Positions 36,101-43,957 of a stretch of 64,000 bases of DNA are shown here, piece by piece. Each line of letters opens with the position of its first letter. Position 1 is the first letter of the stretch. This stretch comes from Streptantibioticus ferralitis. Its GTDB lineage: Bacteria; Actinomycetota; Actinomycetes; Streptomycetales; Streptomycetaceae. The position numbers and the translations under genes were made by a program. The stretch spans positions 124,001 through 188,000 of the forward strand of contig NZ_JARHTQ010000011.1 of assembly GCF_029223525.1 (NCBI RefSeq), written 5' to 3'. Under the pieces are notes generated by a model. The model was not told the origin of the DNA. It saw nothing but the letters and a program-made list of their open reading frames with translations, and did no database searches.

Positions 36101-38606
36101 CGTCCTCCCGGTGCGCGCCGGGGAGGCGTACGAGGAGTCCGCTTCCGGCTTCCGCGTCCGCCTCGACGAAACAACCGATATGGATCGGCTGTTCACCACG
36201 CTGGCCGGACGAGGCGTCTGTCCCCGCATCCTCGTCCATGCCTCGACGATGGGGCCTTGGGAGGCTCCGACCACAGCCAACGCCGCCCACCAGCTTCGCG
36301 AGACCTTCCACAGCGCGCTGTCCCTCGTCCAGCACGCAGCCCGGCGTTCCGGGGCCCAGGGCGCGCCCCACCTGCTCGTGGTCACCGACCGCTCTGTCGA
36401 TGTTACAGGCGGGGAGTCGACCGACCCGGTCAAGGCAACCCTGCACGGCTTTGCGAGAACGCTGGCTCTGGAGGAGCCCGCCGCCGCGTGCAGGGTGATC
36501 GACCTCGGGGCGAACGTGCCCGAGGACGAACTCGTCGAGGAGATCAGCCGGTTCGACCGGAGCGAGATCTTGGCGCTGCGCGGAAGCAGGCGCTGGATCC
36601 GCACGGAGCGGCCGTACACCCCGAAGACCGCCGCAGCCGGCCAGGTGCTGCGGCGAAACGGCGTCTACCTAATCACGGGAGGCCTCGGAGGGCTCGGCCT
36701 GGAGACGGCCAAGGGCCTGGCACGCACCGGGCTGCGCCCGCGCCTGGTGCTGGTCGGCAGGACGGCCGTACCCACGGGCGAGACGTGGCAGCAAATGCTG
36801 TCCGACGGGGACAATACAGCGATCCGGCTGCGTGATGGTCTCCAGGAGCTAACGGCAATGGGCGCGAACGTCAAGACGGTGGCCGCCGACGTCGCCGACC
36901 CCGCAGCAGCGCGCCGCGCCGTGGCCGAGGCCGTCGCGGCATTCGGCCCCGTCAACGGAGTGTTCCACCTCGCGGGTGTCCCCGGGGACGGCATGCTCCA
37001 CTTCCGCACCGCAGCGGAAGCCGACGCAGTGTTCGCGCCGAAGGTGCTCGGCACCCTGGCACTGGCCGAGGCCCTTGCCGACCAGCAGCCCCTGGACCTG
37101 TTCGTGGCGTTCTCTAGCACTGCGGCGCTGCGCGGGCTGCGTGGGAGCGGCGATTATGCGGCGGCCAACGCTTTCCTCGACGCCTGGGCCGGGTCGCCGG
37201 CGCCCTCCAGCACCCGTTTCCTAAGCATCAACTGGCCGGCTTGGCACACCGTCGGCATGGCTGTGCCGGGAATGGCCCGCTCCGGCCCGACTCCGAGCGG
37301 CCAGAGGACCTGGACCACGGTGCTGACACCACAGACCTGCCCGCTGCTGGACGAGCACCGGCTCCGGGGCGATGCGGTGTTGCCCGGCACAGCCTTCCTC
37401 GACTTCGTCATCCGGGCGTTCCGATCCCAGGTGCTGGGCGGTGAGGCGGGGCCGGTACGCCTGGACGAGGTCGCGTTCCTGCGACCGCTGCTGGTCAGGG
37501 AGCAGCGCACCATGGAGATCGGCTTCGTTCCCGCGGACGGTCACTGGGAGTTCGTGGTGCGTTCCTGCGACCCGGCCGAGCCGGACGGCTCATTCTTGAC
37601 CCATGCTATGGGCAGGGCGACGCGTGGCTCCGCCGCGGGCCGCACCGTCGATATGGCCGGCCTGAAAGCACGGTTTGCCGGGCCACAGCCACGTCCAAAA
37701 CCCGGGATTGCTCGGCAGTTGTTCACCTGGGGGCCGAGATGGGACAACATCACCGAGATTCGGAACGCGGACGCGGGCAACGAGAAGCTGCTGCGTCTCG
37801 GGCTGCCGGCGGAGTTCGCCGGGGAGGAGACCGAATACGAGGTGCATCCGGCACTGCTTGACACCGCGACGTCCTTCGCGCGCACCCCGGAACACGACGA
37901 GCCCCACATACCGTTCCTCTACGGCTCCATGACGGTACATCAGCCACCGGTCGGCGAGTCCTACAGCCACGTCAGGCTCCAGGAGAGCACAGCGGAGGGG
38001 CTGCTCAAGGCAGACGTGGACCTCTTGGCCCCGGACGGCCGGATCCTGGTGGAGGTCACAGGATTCACCATGCGGCGCGTGGATCCGCACGCCGATCTCC
38101 TCGAGGGCCACACCGGGCTACAGGCCGAGCCGGGCCGGACGCAGAACGATCCGCCTCCCACGGACGACGTCCCGGCCACCAGCGTGGAGGGGATCGCCCC
38201 CGAGGCGGGGGTGCGACTGCTGATGGACCTTCTGGGATCCCGGACCTCGAACCAGGTGGCCGTGGCTCACCACCGCAACGGCCAGCCGGTGCACATGACT
38301 GCCAGCGCCGCGGCCCCAGCTGCGCCCTCCCAGCCGAGTGTCGCGAGCGCCGTGACCGCGCCGCCAGCTGGCAAGACCCTATCGGTCGAGGAAGAGCTGC
38401 AGACGCTGTGGACCGGTGCCCTGGGAATGCCAGAGATCGGTCTCGACGATGACTTCTTCGACCTCGGCGGGAGCTCCTTGACGGCTGTGGAGCTCATGAC
38501 CTGGATCCGGGACCGCTTTGCGGTCGAACTCAGCATCGCCACGCTCTTCGAGTACCCGACGCTGAGGATGCTCGCGGACCACCTACACTCGCTGGGGGCC
38601 TGGTGA
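33192..38606 (+). CDS. Type I polyketide synthase, one module, order KS-AT-KR-DH-ACP
   Basis: ATG 33192 with GAGG six bases upstream; 1804 aa. KS (1-430): Cys176 in QTACSSSM, His312 in EAHATGTP, His355 in GNIGHLGHAAG. AT (~533-830): GHSVGELTAA near 623 and HAFHSRS near 721, the malonyl-CoA signature. KR (~1150-1345): YLITGGLGGLGLETA and the catalytic Tyr in GDYAAANAF. DH-like (~1380-1620): DEHRLRGDAVLPG (HxxxGxxxxP), and HPALLDTATSF where the second Asp is present but the following Gln/His is Ser. ACP: DLGGSSLTAVEL near 1760. The DH sits after the KR, unlike canonical modules. No thioesterase. The stop overlaps the next GTG (GTGA). A TTA codon lies near 35050. Confidence 0.9.
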   Translation: MNDLVEPIAVIGMAGRFPGAHNIEQYWQNLCEGRESIHFLADDELRAARVPAAAIADPDYVKAVALAPDVDKFDADFFGFTPREAAVCGPQIRLFVEAAHGALENAGYDPQRLTDVGVFGSAGVNRYADQAGPSHPGELRSASGMSIDVLNNPDYVATLTSYTLGLRGPSMSVQTACSSSMVATHLAVQALRNGECTLALAGGADVEFPLGHGHWWAPGSPLTRDGHCRPFDRAASGTIFGSGVGVVTLKRLEDAVADGDPIRAVIRSIAVNNDGSDKVGFSAPSVSGQAAAIVEAMMLAGVTPQQISYVEAHATGTPLGDPIEVAALHQAYRDLGHDGGETASCALASVKGNIGHLGHAAGTAALIKAVLSLENEQIPPSINVTDLNPKLGLEQSPFYVNDVLRRWDRVLGRPRMAAVNSLGIGGTNVHAVLEEAPARQPTTAEDRARIVVWSARTGQAERAYRARLADHLGRQNGEGFADTAATLQHGRSPHGVRAAVVASRPDQAAAALTGTANAPRVITGPGTARTPRPVTYVFPGQGSQHAGMAAGLHGSEAAFTRAFDECLDLLDTHGLTVRTTWLNATDDEQLQDTAIAQPLLFATGYALAQMWSAWGVTPHQLLGHSVGELTAATIAGVLDLPDAARLVAARAQAAAAAPPGGMLAVTAAAEALVPLLPEALQVAVVNGPRQTVVSGPEDVLQEFGVALAERGINARPVLTSHAFHSRSMAAAADCFEAAFSGVALRAPRIPVRSAMTGRLVTDEEATSPGFWAGQLAQPVLFGKAIDEALADQDQILLEVGPGRTLTSVAAQHPSVASGRSLALATLPHRGERRRDEWECALNAVGVLWTEGHTIDWDAVDQQRPVRRTAIPGYPYERVRHWLETPAPTEHGDARDTEAIVHAGADRSEPSRHDDTPPTADVSPFTTLAWVEDPRESVPADRRDEPALVLLPPDDGRALDLMAACQRAGLRVLPVRAGEAYEESASGFRVRLDETTDMDRLFTTLAGRGVCPRILVHASTMGPWEAPTTANAAHQLRETFHSALSLVQHAARRSGAQGAPHLLVVTDRSVDVTGGESTDPVKATLHGFARTLALEEPAAACRVIDLGANVPEDELVEEISRFDRSEILALRGSRRWIRTERPYTPKTAAAGQVLRRNGVYLITGGLGGLGLETAKGLARTGLRPRLVLVGRTAVPTGETWQQMLSDGDNTAIRLRDGLQELTAMGANVKTVAADVADPAAARRAVAEAVAAFGPVNGVFHLAGVPGDGMLHFRTAAEADAVFAPKVLGTLALAEALADQQPLDLFVAFSSTAALRGLRGSGDYAAANAFLDAWAGSPAPSSTRFLSINWPAWHTVGMAVPGMARSGPTPSGQRTWTTVLTPQTCPLLDEHRLRGDAVLPGTAFLDFVIRAFRSQVLGGEAGPVRLDEVAFLRPLLVREQRTMEIGFVPADGHWEFVVRSCDPAEPDGSFLTHAMGRATRGSAAGRTVDMAGLKARFAGPQPRPKPGIARQLFTWGPRWDNITEIRNADAGNEKLLRLGLPAEFAGEETEYEVHPALLDTATSFARTPEHDEPHIPFLYGSMTVHQPPVGESYSHVRLQESTAEGLLKADVDLLAPDGRILVEVTGFTMRRVDPHADLLEGHTGLQAEPGRTQNDPPPTDDVPATSVEGIAPEAGVRLLMDLLGSRTSNQVAVAHHRNGQPVHMTASAAAPAAPSQPSVASAVTAPPAGKTLSVEEELQTLWTGALGMPEIGLDDDFFDLGGSSLTAVELMTWIRDRFAVELSIATLFEYPTLRMLADHLHSLGAW

Positions 38607-39034
38607 CCGCCACTCTGAACTGCGACGTACTCGCATCCGTGATCGAACTACCCTGCCCGGAGTGGAACCGGCTGGCGAGGCAGGACGTCTTCTACGCCTC
38701 CCACGAGTGGCTGACCATGGCCGAGACAGAGGCCATCGGCGAGCGTGCCTACGTGGTGTTCAGCGGCGGCTTACGCCTCGTCGCTGCGGTGCGTGCTCGG
38801 CGCCGACGAGGACTGGCTAGCCCCGGAGCCCTCGCCGCGGGACTGGTCGGCACTGACCGACCGGCCACCGTTGCACGCGCGGGTGCCGGGTGGACATCCC
38901 ACCATCGATACCAATTCGGACTTGGTCGGACGGCCGTTTGGCGACTGCTCGGGCAGGGGGGCACGGGCGGCTGGGAGGACCGACGGGGTGCAGGAATGAA
39001 AGAGGTTGAGAAGCAGATGGGAGTTGCCGGATGA
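38603..39034 (+). pseudogene. Acetyltransferase-like (GNAT/FemAB type) gene, decayed
   Basis: GTG 38603 overlaps the PKS stop. The first ~55 residues (ELPCPEWNRLARQDVFYASH, EWLTMAETEAIG, YVVFSGGLRLVAAV) resemble the N-terminus of BioF2/FemAB-like N-acyltransferases in clusters. After about 38780 the frame turns into Arg/Gly-rich sequence without resemblance, while another frame reads ADEDWLAPEPSPRDWSAL and TIDTNSDL, suggesting an indel and deletion of the catalytic half. The shifted frame stays open and its ATGA still couples to the ABC gene. Confidence 0.5.
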
Positions 39035-39990
39035 CCGACCTGGCGGTGGAGGTACGCGGACTGCGGCGGGTGTACCAAGCACGACGGGGTGCGCCCGAGG
39101 CACGGACCGCACTCGATGGGATCGACCTTGATGTCGTTCCCGGCCAGATCCACGGCTTGCTGGGTCCGAACGGTGCAGGCAAGACCACCCTGGTCAAGAT
39201 CCTTTCCACGGTGTTACTTCCCACCGAAGGCACGGCGCGGGTGCTCGGCTATGACGTGGTGGAGCACCGGCAGGACGTGCGCACCAGGATCGGTACCGTG
39301 TTCGGCAGTGAACGCGGCCTATACGCACGGGTTAGCGTGCGCCGTAACCTACTGTTCTGGGCCAGCCTGTACGGTCTCAGCGGCCGCGTGGGGCGGCACC
39401 GCACCGAGCAGCTGATCGAACGGGTCGGCCTCGCCGAACGGGCCGACGACCGGGTGGAGGAGCTCTCCAAGGGCATGGTGCAGCGGGTACACCTGGCCCG
39501 TGGCCTGATCGGCGACCCGCGGATGGTGTTCCTCGACGAGCCGACCACCGGCCTCGATCCGGTGGCTGCGCTGGACTTCCGCGCGCTGCTTGGCGAACTG
39601 CTCGCCGAGGGCCGCACCTTCCTGCTCACCACCCACGACCTCGACGAGGCGGCCGCGCTATGCGCCGAGGTAACCGTTATCGACCGCGGCACGCTGCTGA
39701 TGACCTCGAACGTCCGAGATGTCGGCCGCAGGCTGGCCGCCCCTGACCGGGTCGACTTCGATGCCGAAGACAATATGGTGCTGGAGAAGCTGCGCGGCAG
39801 CGGACTGGTGAACGGGGTGAGCGAGCTCGACAAGCCGGGCCGCTACCGTGCGGAGGCGACCTCGAAGGAGTCGCTCACCTCCGTGATTAGGCTGCTCGCC
39901 GACGAGGGGATCACCTCACTGAGCACCTCGCCGCCGACGCTGGAAGAGGTCTACCTGCAGTTGGTCGGTGACCGGGGGATGGCGGTATGA
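39031..39990 (+). CDS. ABC transporter ATP-binding protein (DrrA-like)
   Basis: The 319-aa protein has Walker A GPNGAGKTTLVKIL, a Q-loop-like region (FGSERGLYARVS), the signature ELSKGMVQRVHLARGL, Walker B RMVFLDEPTTGLDP and the H-loop TTHDLDEAA. The C-terminal ~90 residues are a DUF4162-like extension as in DrrA-type drug exporters. It begins with an ATGA overlap and ends with another one into the permease gene. With the two permeases it forms an exporter, probably for the block B product. A TTA codon occurs near 39215. Confidence 0.92.
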   Translation: MTDLAVEVRGLRRVYQARRGAPEARTALDGIDLDVVPGQIHGLLGPNGAGKTTLVKILSTVLLPTEGTARVLGYDVVEHRQDVRTRIGTVFGSERGLYARVSVRRNLLFWASLYGLSGRVGRHRTEQLIERVGLAERADDRVEELSKGMVQRVHLARGLIGDPRMVFLDEPTTGLDPVAALDFRALLGELLAEGRTFLLTTHDLDEAAALCAEVTVIDRGTLLMTSNVRDVGRRLAAPDRVDFDAEDNMVLEKLRGSGLVNGVSELDKPGRYRAEATSKESLTSVIRLLADEGITSLSTSPPTLEEVYLQLVGDRGMAV

Positions 39991-40760
39991 ACATCCTTCG
40001 AGTGATCGCGGCGTCCTGCCGGATGCAGGTAGCAGAGACGCGCAGGGTACCGGCGCAGATGCTCATCCTGGCGACCAGCCCACTGTTCGCCGCGATGTTC
40101 CTGTCCGTCATGAAGCGCAACGGCGACCCCACCGTGCTGACCAATGCGGTGTTCGCGCCGGCGCTGATCTCGCTGTGGTTCATGTCCCTTGATCTCGGCG
40201 GCGGGATGATCAGCAACGAGCGCTGGCAGGCCACTTTGGAAGGTCTGATCGGCTCCCCGTCGCGACTGGGCGCCGTGGTGTTCGGCCGGATCATCGCGGT
40301 AGTTGGGCTGGCCGCGTTGACCTTCGTTGAGTCCTATGTCATGGCCAGGCTGGTATTCCGGATGGACGTGCGGATCGTGCACCCGCTGGTATTTGTGCTG
40401 ACTCTCGTGGTCACGCTGTTCGCGATGGCGGGTACCGCGACCGCGCTGGCTGGGCTGTTCGTGCTGTCACGCAACGTGCTTCTGTTCCAGAACTCGATGA
40501 CTTACCCGTTCTACATCTTGGGCGGGGTGTTGGTGCCGGTGTCGCTGCTGCCGTTCTGGGCGCAGCCGGTCACCAGGGTGTTCTTCCTGTCTTGGTCCTC
40601 GGACCTAGTACGGGCTTCGATGCGGACCGACGCACCTGGGTGGGCATGGCAGTTGGCGGTGGTAGCTGTGCTGGGTGCGGCTGGACTGGTCGGAGGTCTG
40701 GTGCTGATCGAACGGGTGGTACGCCGGGTCACCGCGACCGGATCGGCGGCGATGGCGTGA
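39987..40760 (+). CDS. ABC-2 type permease (first)
   Basis: The 257-aa protein has six hydrophobic segments (LILATSPLFAAMFL, LVFVLTLVVTLFAMAGTAT, YPFYILGGVLVPVSLLPFW among them), a pattern typical of ABC-2 permeases. It ends with LIERVVRRVTATG and overlaps its neighbours on both sides by four bases, so the three transporter genes are translationally coupled. Confidence 0.88.
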   Translation: MNILRVIAASCRMQVAETRRVPAQMLILATSPLFAAMFLSVMKRNGDPTVLTNAVFAPALISLWFMSLDLGGGMISNERWQATLEGLIGSPSRLGAVVFGRIIAVVGLAALTFVESYVMARLVFRMDVRIVHPLVFVLTLVVTLFAMAGTATALAGLFVLSRNVLLFQNSMTYPFYILGGVLVPVSLLPFWAQPVTRVFFLSWSSDLVRASMRTDAPGWAWQLAVVAVLGAAGLVGGLVLIERVVRRVTATGSAAMA

Positions 40761-41584
40761 GCGGGATGAATCAAGCGCCGACACACAGATTCTGGCTGCC
40801 CAACCGCGGGGTGCTTGTCCAGTCGATCGCGCTCGGCATCGCCGAGTTCCGCACCTTCTACACCTTGCGCGCGTGGCTGGCGGGCTGGTTCGTGCGGGTG
40901 CTTGCCCAAGTGGCGTTCTTCGCGTCCATCGGGCTGCTGTTGCATTCTAAGGATCAGGTGCGATACCTGCTGGTCGGCAATGCAGTGGCACTGGTCTGCC
41001 TGGAAGCCACCGTCGTGGTGCTCACGATGGCAGCCGAGCGCTTCCAGGGCACCCTGGAACTACTGGCGACCAGCCCCGTGGGCCCGGTCACGGTGTTGCT
41101 TGGGCGCGGACTGAACTGGGTGCTGACCGGTGTTGTCTCCTCTGCGCTGACGCTCACTCTGCTGTTGTTGGTGTTCGGGCAGACACTGTCGGTGCCCGGG
41201 CTACTCGGCTGTCTGCCAGTACTGCTGCTTATCGGGCTCACATCACACTTCTACGGCAGCGCGCTCGGCGCCATCACGCTGCGCTTCCCCCGCGTGGAGT
41301 GGATGGTACTGAACGTCGGCTTCATGATGCCGATGACGCTGTCTGGGGTGAACGTGCCGGTGTCGTTCTGGCCGACGCCGCTGGCGGCACTGGCTCAAGT
41401 ATTTCCGGTCACCCACGGGCTTGCAGCGATCCGCACCATCCTGAGCGGCGGCAGCATGTCCCACGCGCTCGGCCAGGCTGCTCTCGAGCCGATGGTCGGG
41501 ATGGGCTGGCTAGTGATCGGCGCACTGCTGTACCGACGGATGGTGGAGAGCTCGCGTCGGCGCGGGTCTCTCGGCCTGTTCTGA
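40757..41584 (+). CDS. ABC-2 type permease (second)
   Basis: From GTG 40757 (or ATG 40766) the 275-aa protein has about six membrane segments (VAFFASIGLLLHS, VALVCLEATVVVLTM, VVSSALTLTLLLLVFG, MGWLVIGALLYRRM). The segment FQGTLELLATSPVGPVTVLL is the amphipathic ABC-2 coupling region, also seen as WQATLEGLIGSPSRLGAVVF in the first permease. Together they form a heterodimeric exporter. Confidence 0.88.
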   Translation: MSGMNQAPTHRFWLPNRGVLVQSIALGIAEFRTFYTLRAWLAGWFVRVLAQVAFFASIGLLLHSKDQVRYLLVGNAVALVCLEATVVVLTMAAERFQGTLELLATSPVGPVTVLLGRGLNWVLTGVVSSALTLTLLLLVFGQTLSVPGLLGCLPVLLLIGLTSHFYGSALGAITLRFPRVEWMVLNVGFMMPMTLSGVNVPVSFWPTPLAALAQVFPVTHGLAAIRTILSGGSMSHALGQAALEPMVGMGWLVIGALLYRRMVESSRRRGSLGLF

Positions 41585-41620
41585 CTCTCCAACCACCCGC
41601 GACCAGAGAGGAGCATGCGC

Positions 41621-43957
41621 GTGCAGCCACCTGTCGCCTGGAACGAAACCAGCGTGCCGTTCCGCAAGAACGCGGTGGCCACCGACCTGATCGCCGAGGC
41701 AGTGGCACGCACCCCGGACGCGGTAGCGATCATCTCGCCGGAGGGGGCGGCACAGACCTACGCACAGGTGTGGGACGCGGCCACTCGGATTGCCGGGCTG
41801 CTGGCCGAGGAGGGCGCCGGGCCCGGCCAGTACGTTGGCGTGGTCGGCCACCAAACCGAGCACACTGTGATCGGCATCCTCGGCGTCACGTTGTCCGGCG
41901 CTGCCTATGTTCCGGTCGATCCTGGCTGGCCAGTGCGAAGGCAGGCGAAGGTACTCGCCGCGGTCGGTGCCCGATGGCTGCTGGCGGGAGAGGCCGACTT
42001 GTCCCTGCTGCGAACCCTGACTCAGTACGCGCCGACGCTGCGAGACGTCTTGTTACTCGATGTTCCGGACGAGCAGGCCCCTTACGGGCTGCCCCGCGAG
42101 GACGTGCGCGCCATGTGGGACTCCGTGAGCCGATCCTCCGACCCGCTGCAAGCGGCCGGGTTCAACTTGGACGGCGGCCGGACGTACTCCACAGAGGAGG
42201 TGGACGCCTACGCCGACCACGTCGCTGGGCTCGTACTGCGTGACAAGCCGGACAGTGTGCTGGAGGTCGGGTTTGGCTCCGGCCTCGTGCTGCGGCGGGT
42301 GGCTCCCGAGGTGGGCTTCTACGCCGGGGTCGATCCGGCGCCCTCCGCGGTGGACGCCGGGCTGGTGCTCGCCGAGGAGCAGTCGCTCCTGGTGGACCTG
42401 GTGGCTGGGTTCGCCGACGACGTGGCCGCGCTCGGCTTCGGCCCGGTGGACGCCGCAGTCCTCGCTTCCACTGTTCAGTACTTCCCCGACCGCCGCTACC
42501 TCACCGCTGTGCTAGCGCAGTTGGCCTGCGCGGTGCGTCCCGGCGGCCAGGTCACGCTGGCCGACCTACTACCTACCACTGCGGACGCTGGCGCGCCCGC
42601 CGAACTGCTGCGATTGGACCCGGACTGGCTTCGCGGTCTTGCTGGTACCGGAGGCTGGGCCGAGGTGGAGGTGTTGGAGCGTACGGAGGTGCCGGGGCTG
42701 CCCGCAGAACTGGCCGAGCGCTACGACGTGGTACTCCACCGAGCCTCCGACGGCGCCGAAATCCACGAGACCGCCGCCCCGGTCGCTGGACCGGACGGAC
42801 CCCGGCTATGGACTGGTCACCACGTGGCCGCGCGGCGGGCTGAGCCGCTGGGCCAAAAGGCAGGCCCGGACGACATCGCTTACGTGATCTTCACGTCCGG
42901 CTCGACTGGCCAGCCGAAGGGTGTGGTGGTCGGCCACCGGTCACTGGTGAATCTGATCGAGTGGGTGAACCGTGAGTTCGGGGTCGGGCCAGGTGATCTG
43001 CTGCTGCACGTCACTTCGTTCGCGTTCGATCTCTCGGTATACGACGTGTTCGGGGTGCTTGCGGCGGGTGGCACGCTGCGGATGCCGGGAGACGTGGCGG
43101 TGGGCGAGCCCGCCCGGCTGGCCGCGATCCTTCGGGAGGAGCCAATCACGTTCTGGAACTCCGCCCCTGCCGCGCTGTCCTGGGTGTTGCCGTTCGTTCC
43201 GGTGGCCCAGGCGGAAAGCCCCGCTCTGCAGAGGATTTTCCTGTCCGGCGACTGGATCCCATTGTCAATGCCGGACGAGATCAGGGCACGGTTCCCCGCA
43301 TCGTCGCAAATCATCTCGTTGGGCGGGGCGACCGAGGCGACGGTGTGGTCGAACTACTACCGGATCGACGAGGTGGACCCAGCCTGGCCAAGCATTCCTT
43401 ACGGCAAGCCGATGCAGAACGCGCGTTACTACATGCTGGATGAGCAGTTACGCGAGGCTCCGATCGACGAGCCAGGCGACCTGTACATCGCCGGTGACTG
43501 CCTCGCCCTCGGCTATCACGACGATCCGGACCTGACCGCAACCAAGTTCTTGCCCGATCCGCTGGCGGACGACCCTGCCGCGCGGATGTATGCCACCGGC
43601 GACCGGGCTCGCTGGCGGCCGGACGGCGAGATGCAGTTCCTGGGCAGGCTCGACCATCAGGTGAAGATCAATGGATACCGGGTGGAACTCGGTGAGATTG
43701 AGGCCGCCATGGCCGCGCATCCCGAGGTGCGGGCTGCAGTTGTGGTGGCGGTGGACGCGACAGGAGGGCGGACATTGGCTGGCTTCTACACCTGCAGGGC
43801 GGCTGAGTTACCCGCCGCCGCACTGCACGCCGACCTCGCAAACCGGCTGCCCCCGTACCTGGTGCCCGCCACACTGCGGCCGCTCGCCGCGTTGCCGCTG
43901 ACCTCCAACGGCAAGGTTGACCGAGCCGCGCTTGCCGCCATGGCGGTGGAACGATGA
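41621..43957 (+). CDS. Stand-alone NRPS adenylation domain interrupted by a methyltransferase
   Basis: An A domain holds a methyltransferase between motifs A2 and A3. A1-A2 lie at ~1-140 (GAAYVPVDPGWP). The insert (~165-390) has VLEVGFGSGLVLRRVAPEVG as SAM-binding motif I. A3 YVIFTSGSTGQPKGV lies near 420, A5 SLGGATEATVWSN, A7 YATGDRARWRPDG, A8 FLGRLDHQVKINGYRVEL and A10 TSNGKVDR with the catalytic Lys. By eye the specificity code reads D-L-Y-N-L-S-L-V-W-K, one step from the cysteine code. An interrupted A domain of this kind (TioN, thiocoraline, as I recall) S-methylates Cys. It has no PCP; the next protein begins with one. GTG 41621 has AGGAG seven bases upstream; ATG 41615 is too close. 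It overlaps the next gene. Confidence 0.88.
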   Translation: MQPPVAWNETSVPFRKNAVATDLIAEAVARTPDAVAIISPEGAAQTYAQVWDAATRIAGLLAEEGAGPGQYVGVVGHQTEHTVIGILGVTLSGAAYVPVDPGWPVRRQAKVLAAVGARWLLAGEADLSLLRTLTQYAPTLRDVLLLDVPDEQAPYGLPREDVRAMWDSVSRSSDPLQAAGFNLDGGRTYSTEEVDAYADHVAGLVLRDKPDSVLEVGFGSGLVLRRVAPEVGFYAGVDPAPSAVDAGLVLAEEQSLLVDLVAGFADDVAALGFGPVDAAVLASTVQYFPDRRYLTAVLAQLACAVRPGGQVTLADLLPTTADAGAPAELLRLDPDWLRGLAGTGGWAEVEVLERTEVPGLPAELAERYDVVLHRASDGAEIHETAAPVAGPDGPRLWTGHHVAARRAEPLGQKAGPDDIAYVIFTSGSTGQPKGVVVGHRSLVNLIEWVNREFGVGPGDLLLHVTSFAFDLSVYDVFGVLAAGGTLRMPGDVAVGEPARLAAILREEPITFWNSAPAALSWVLPFVPVAQAESPALQRIFLSGDWIPLSMPDEIRARFPASSQIISLGGATEATVWSNYYRIDEVDPAWPSIPYGKPMQNARYYMLDEQLREAPIDEPGDLYIAGDCLALGYHDDPDLTATKFLPDPLADDPAARMYATGDRARWRPDGEMQFLGRLDHQVKINGYRVELGEIEAAMAAHPEVRAAVVVAVDATGGRTLAGFYTCRAAELPAAALHADLANRLPPYLVPATLRPLAALPLTSNGKVDRAALAAMAVER

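Noticed and set aside
33705-36446. Long antisense frames (447 and 464 codons) opposite the PKS
   Set aside because: They are shadows of the KS and AT regions without any family features of their own.
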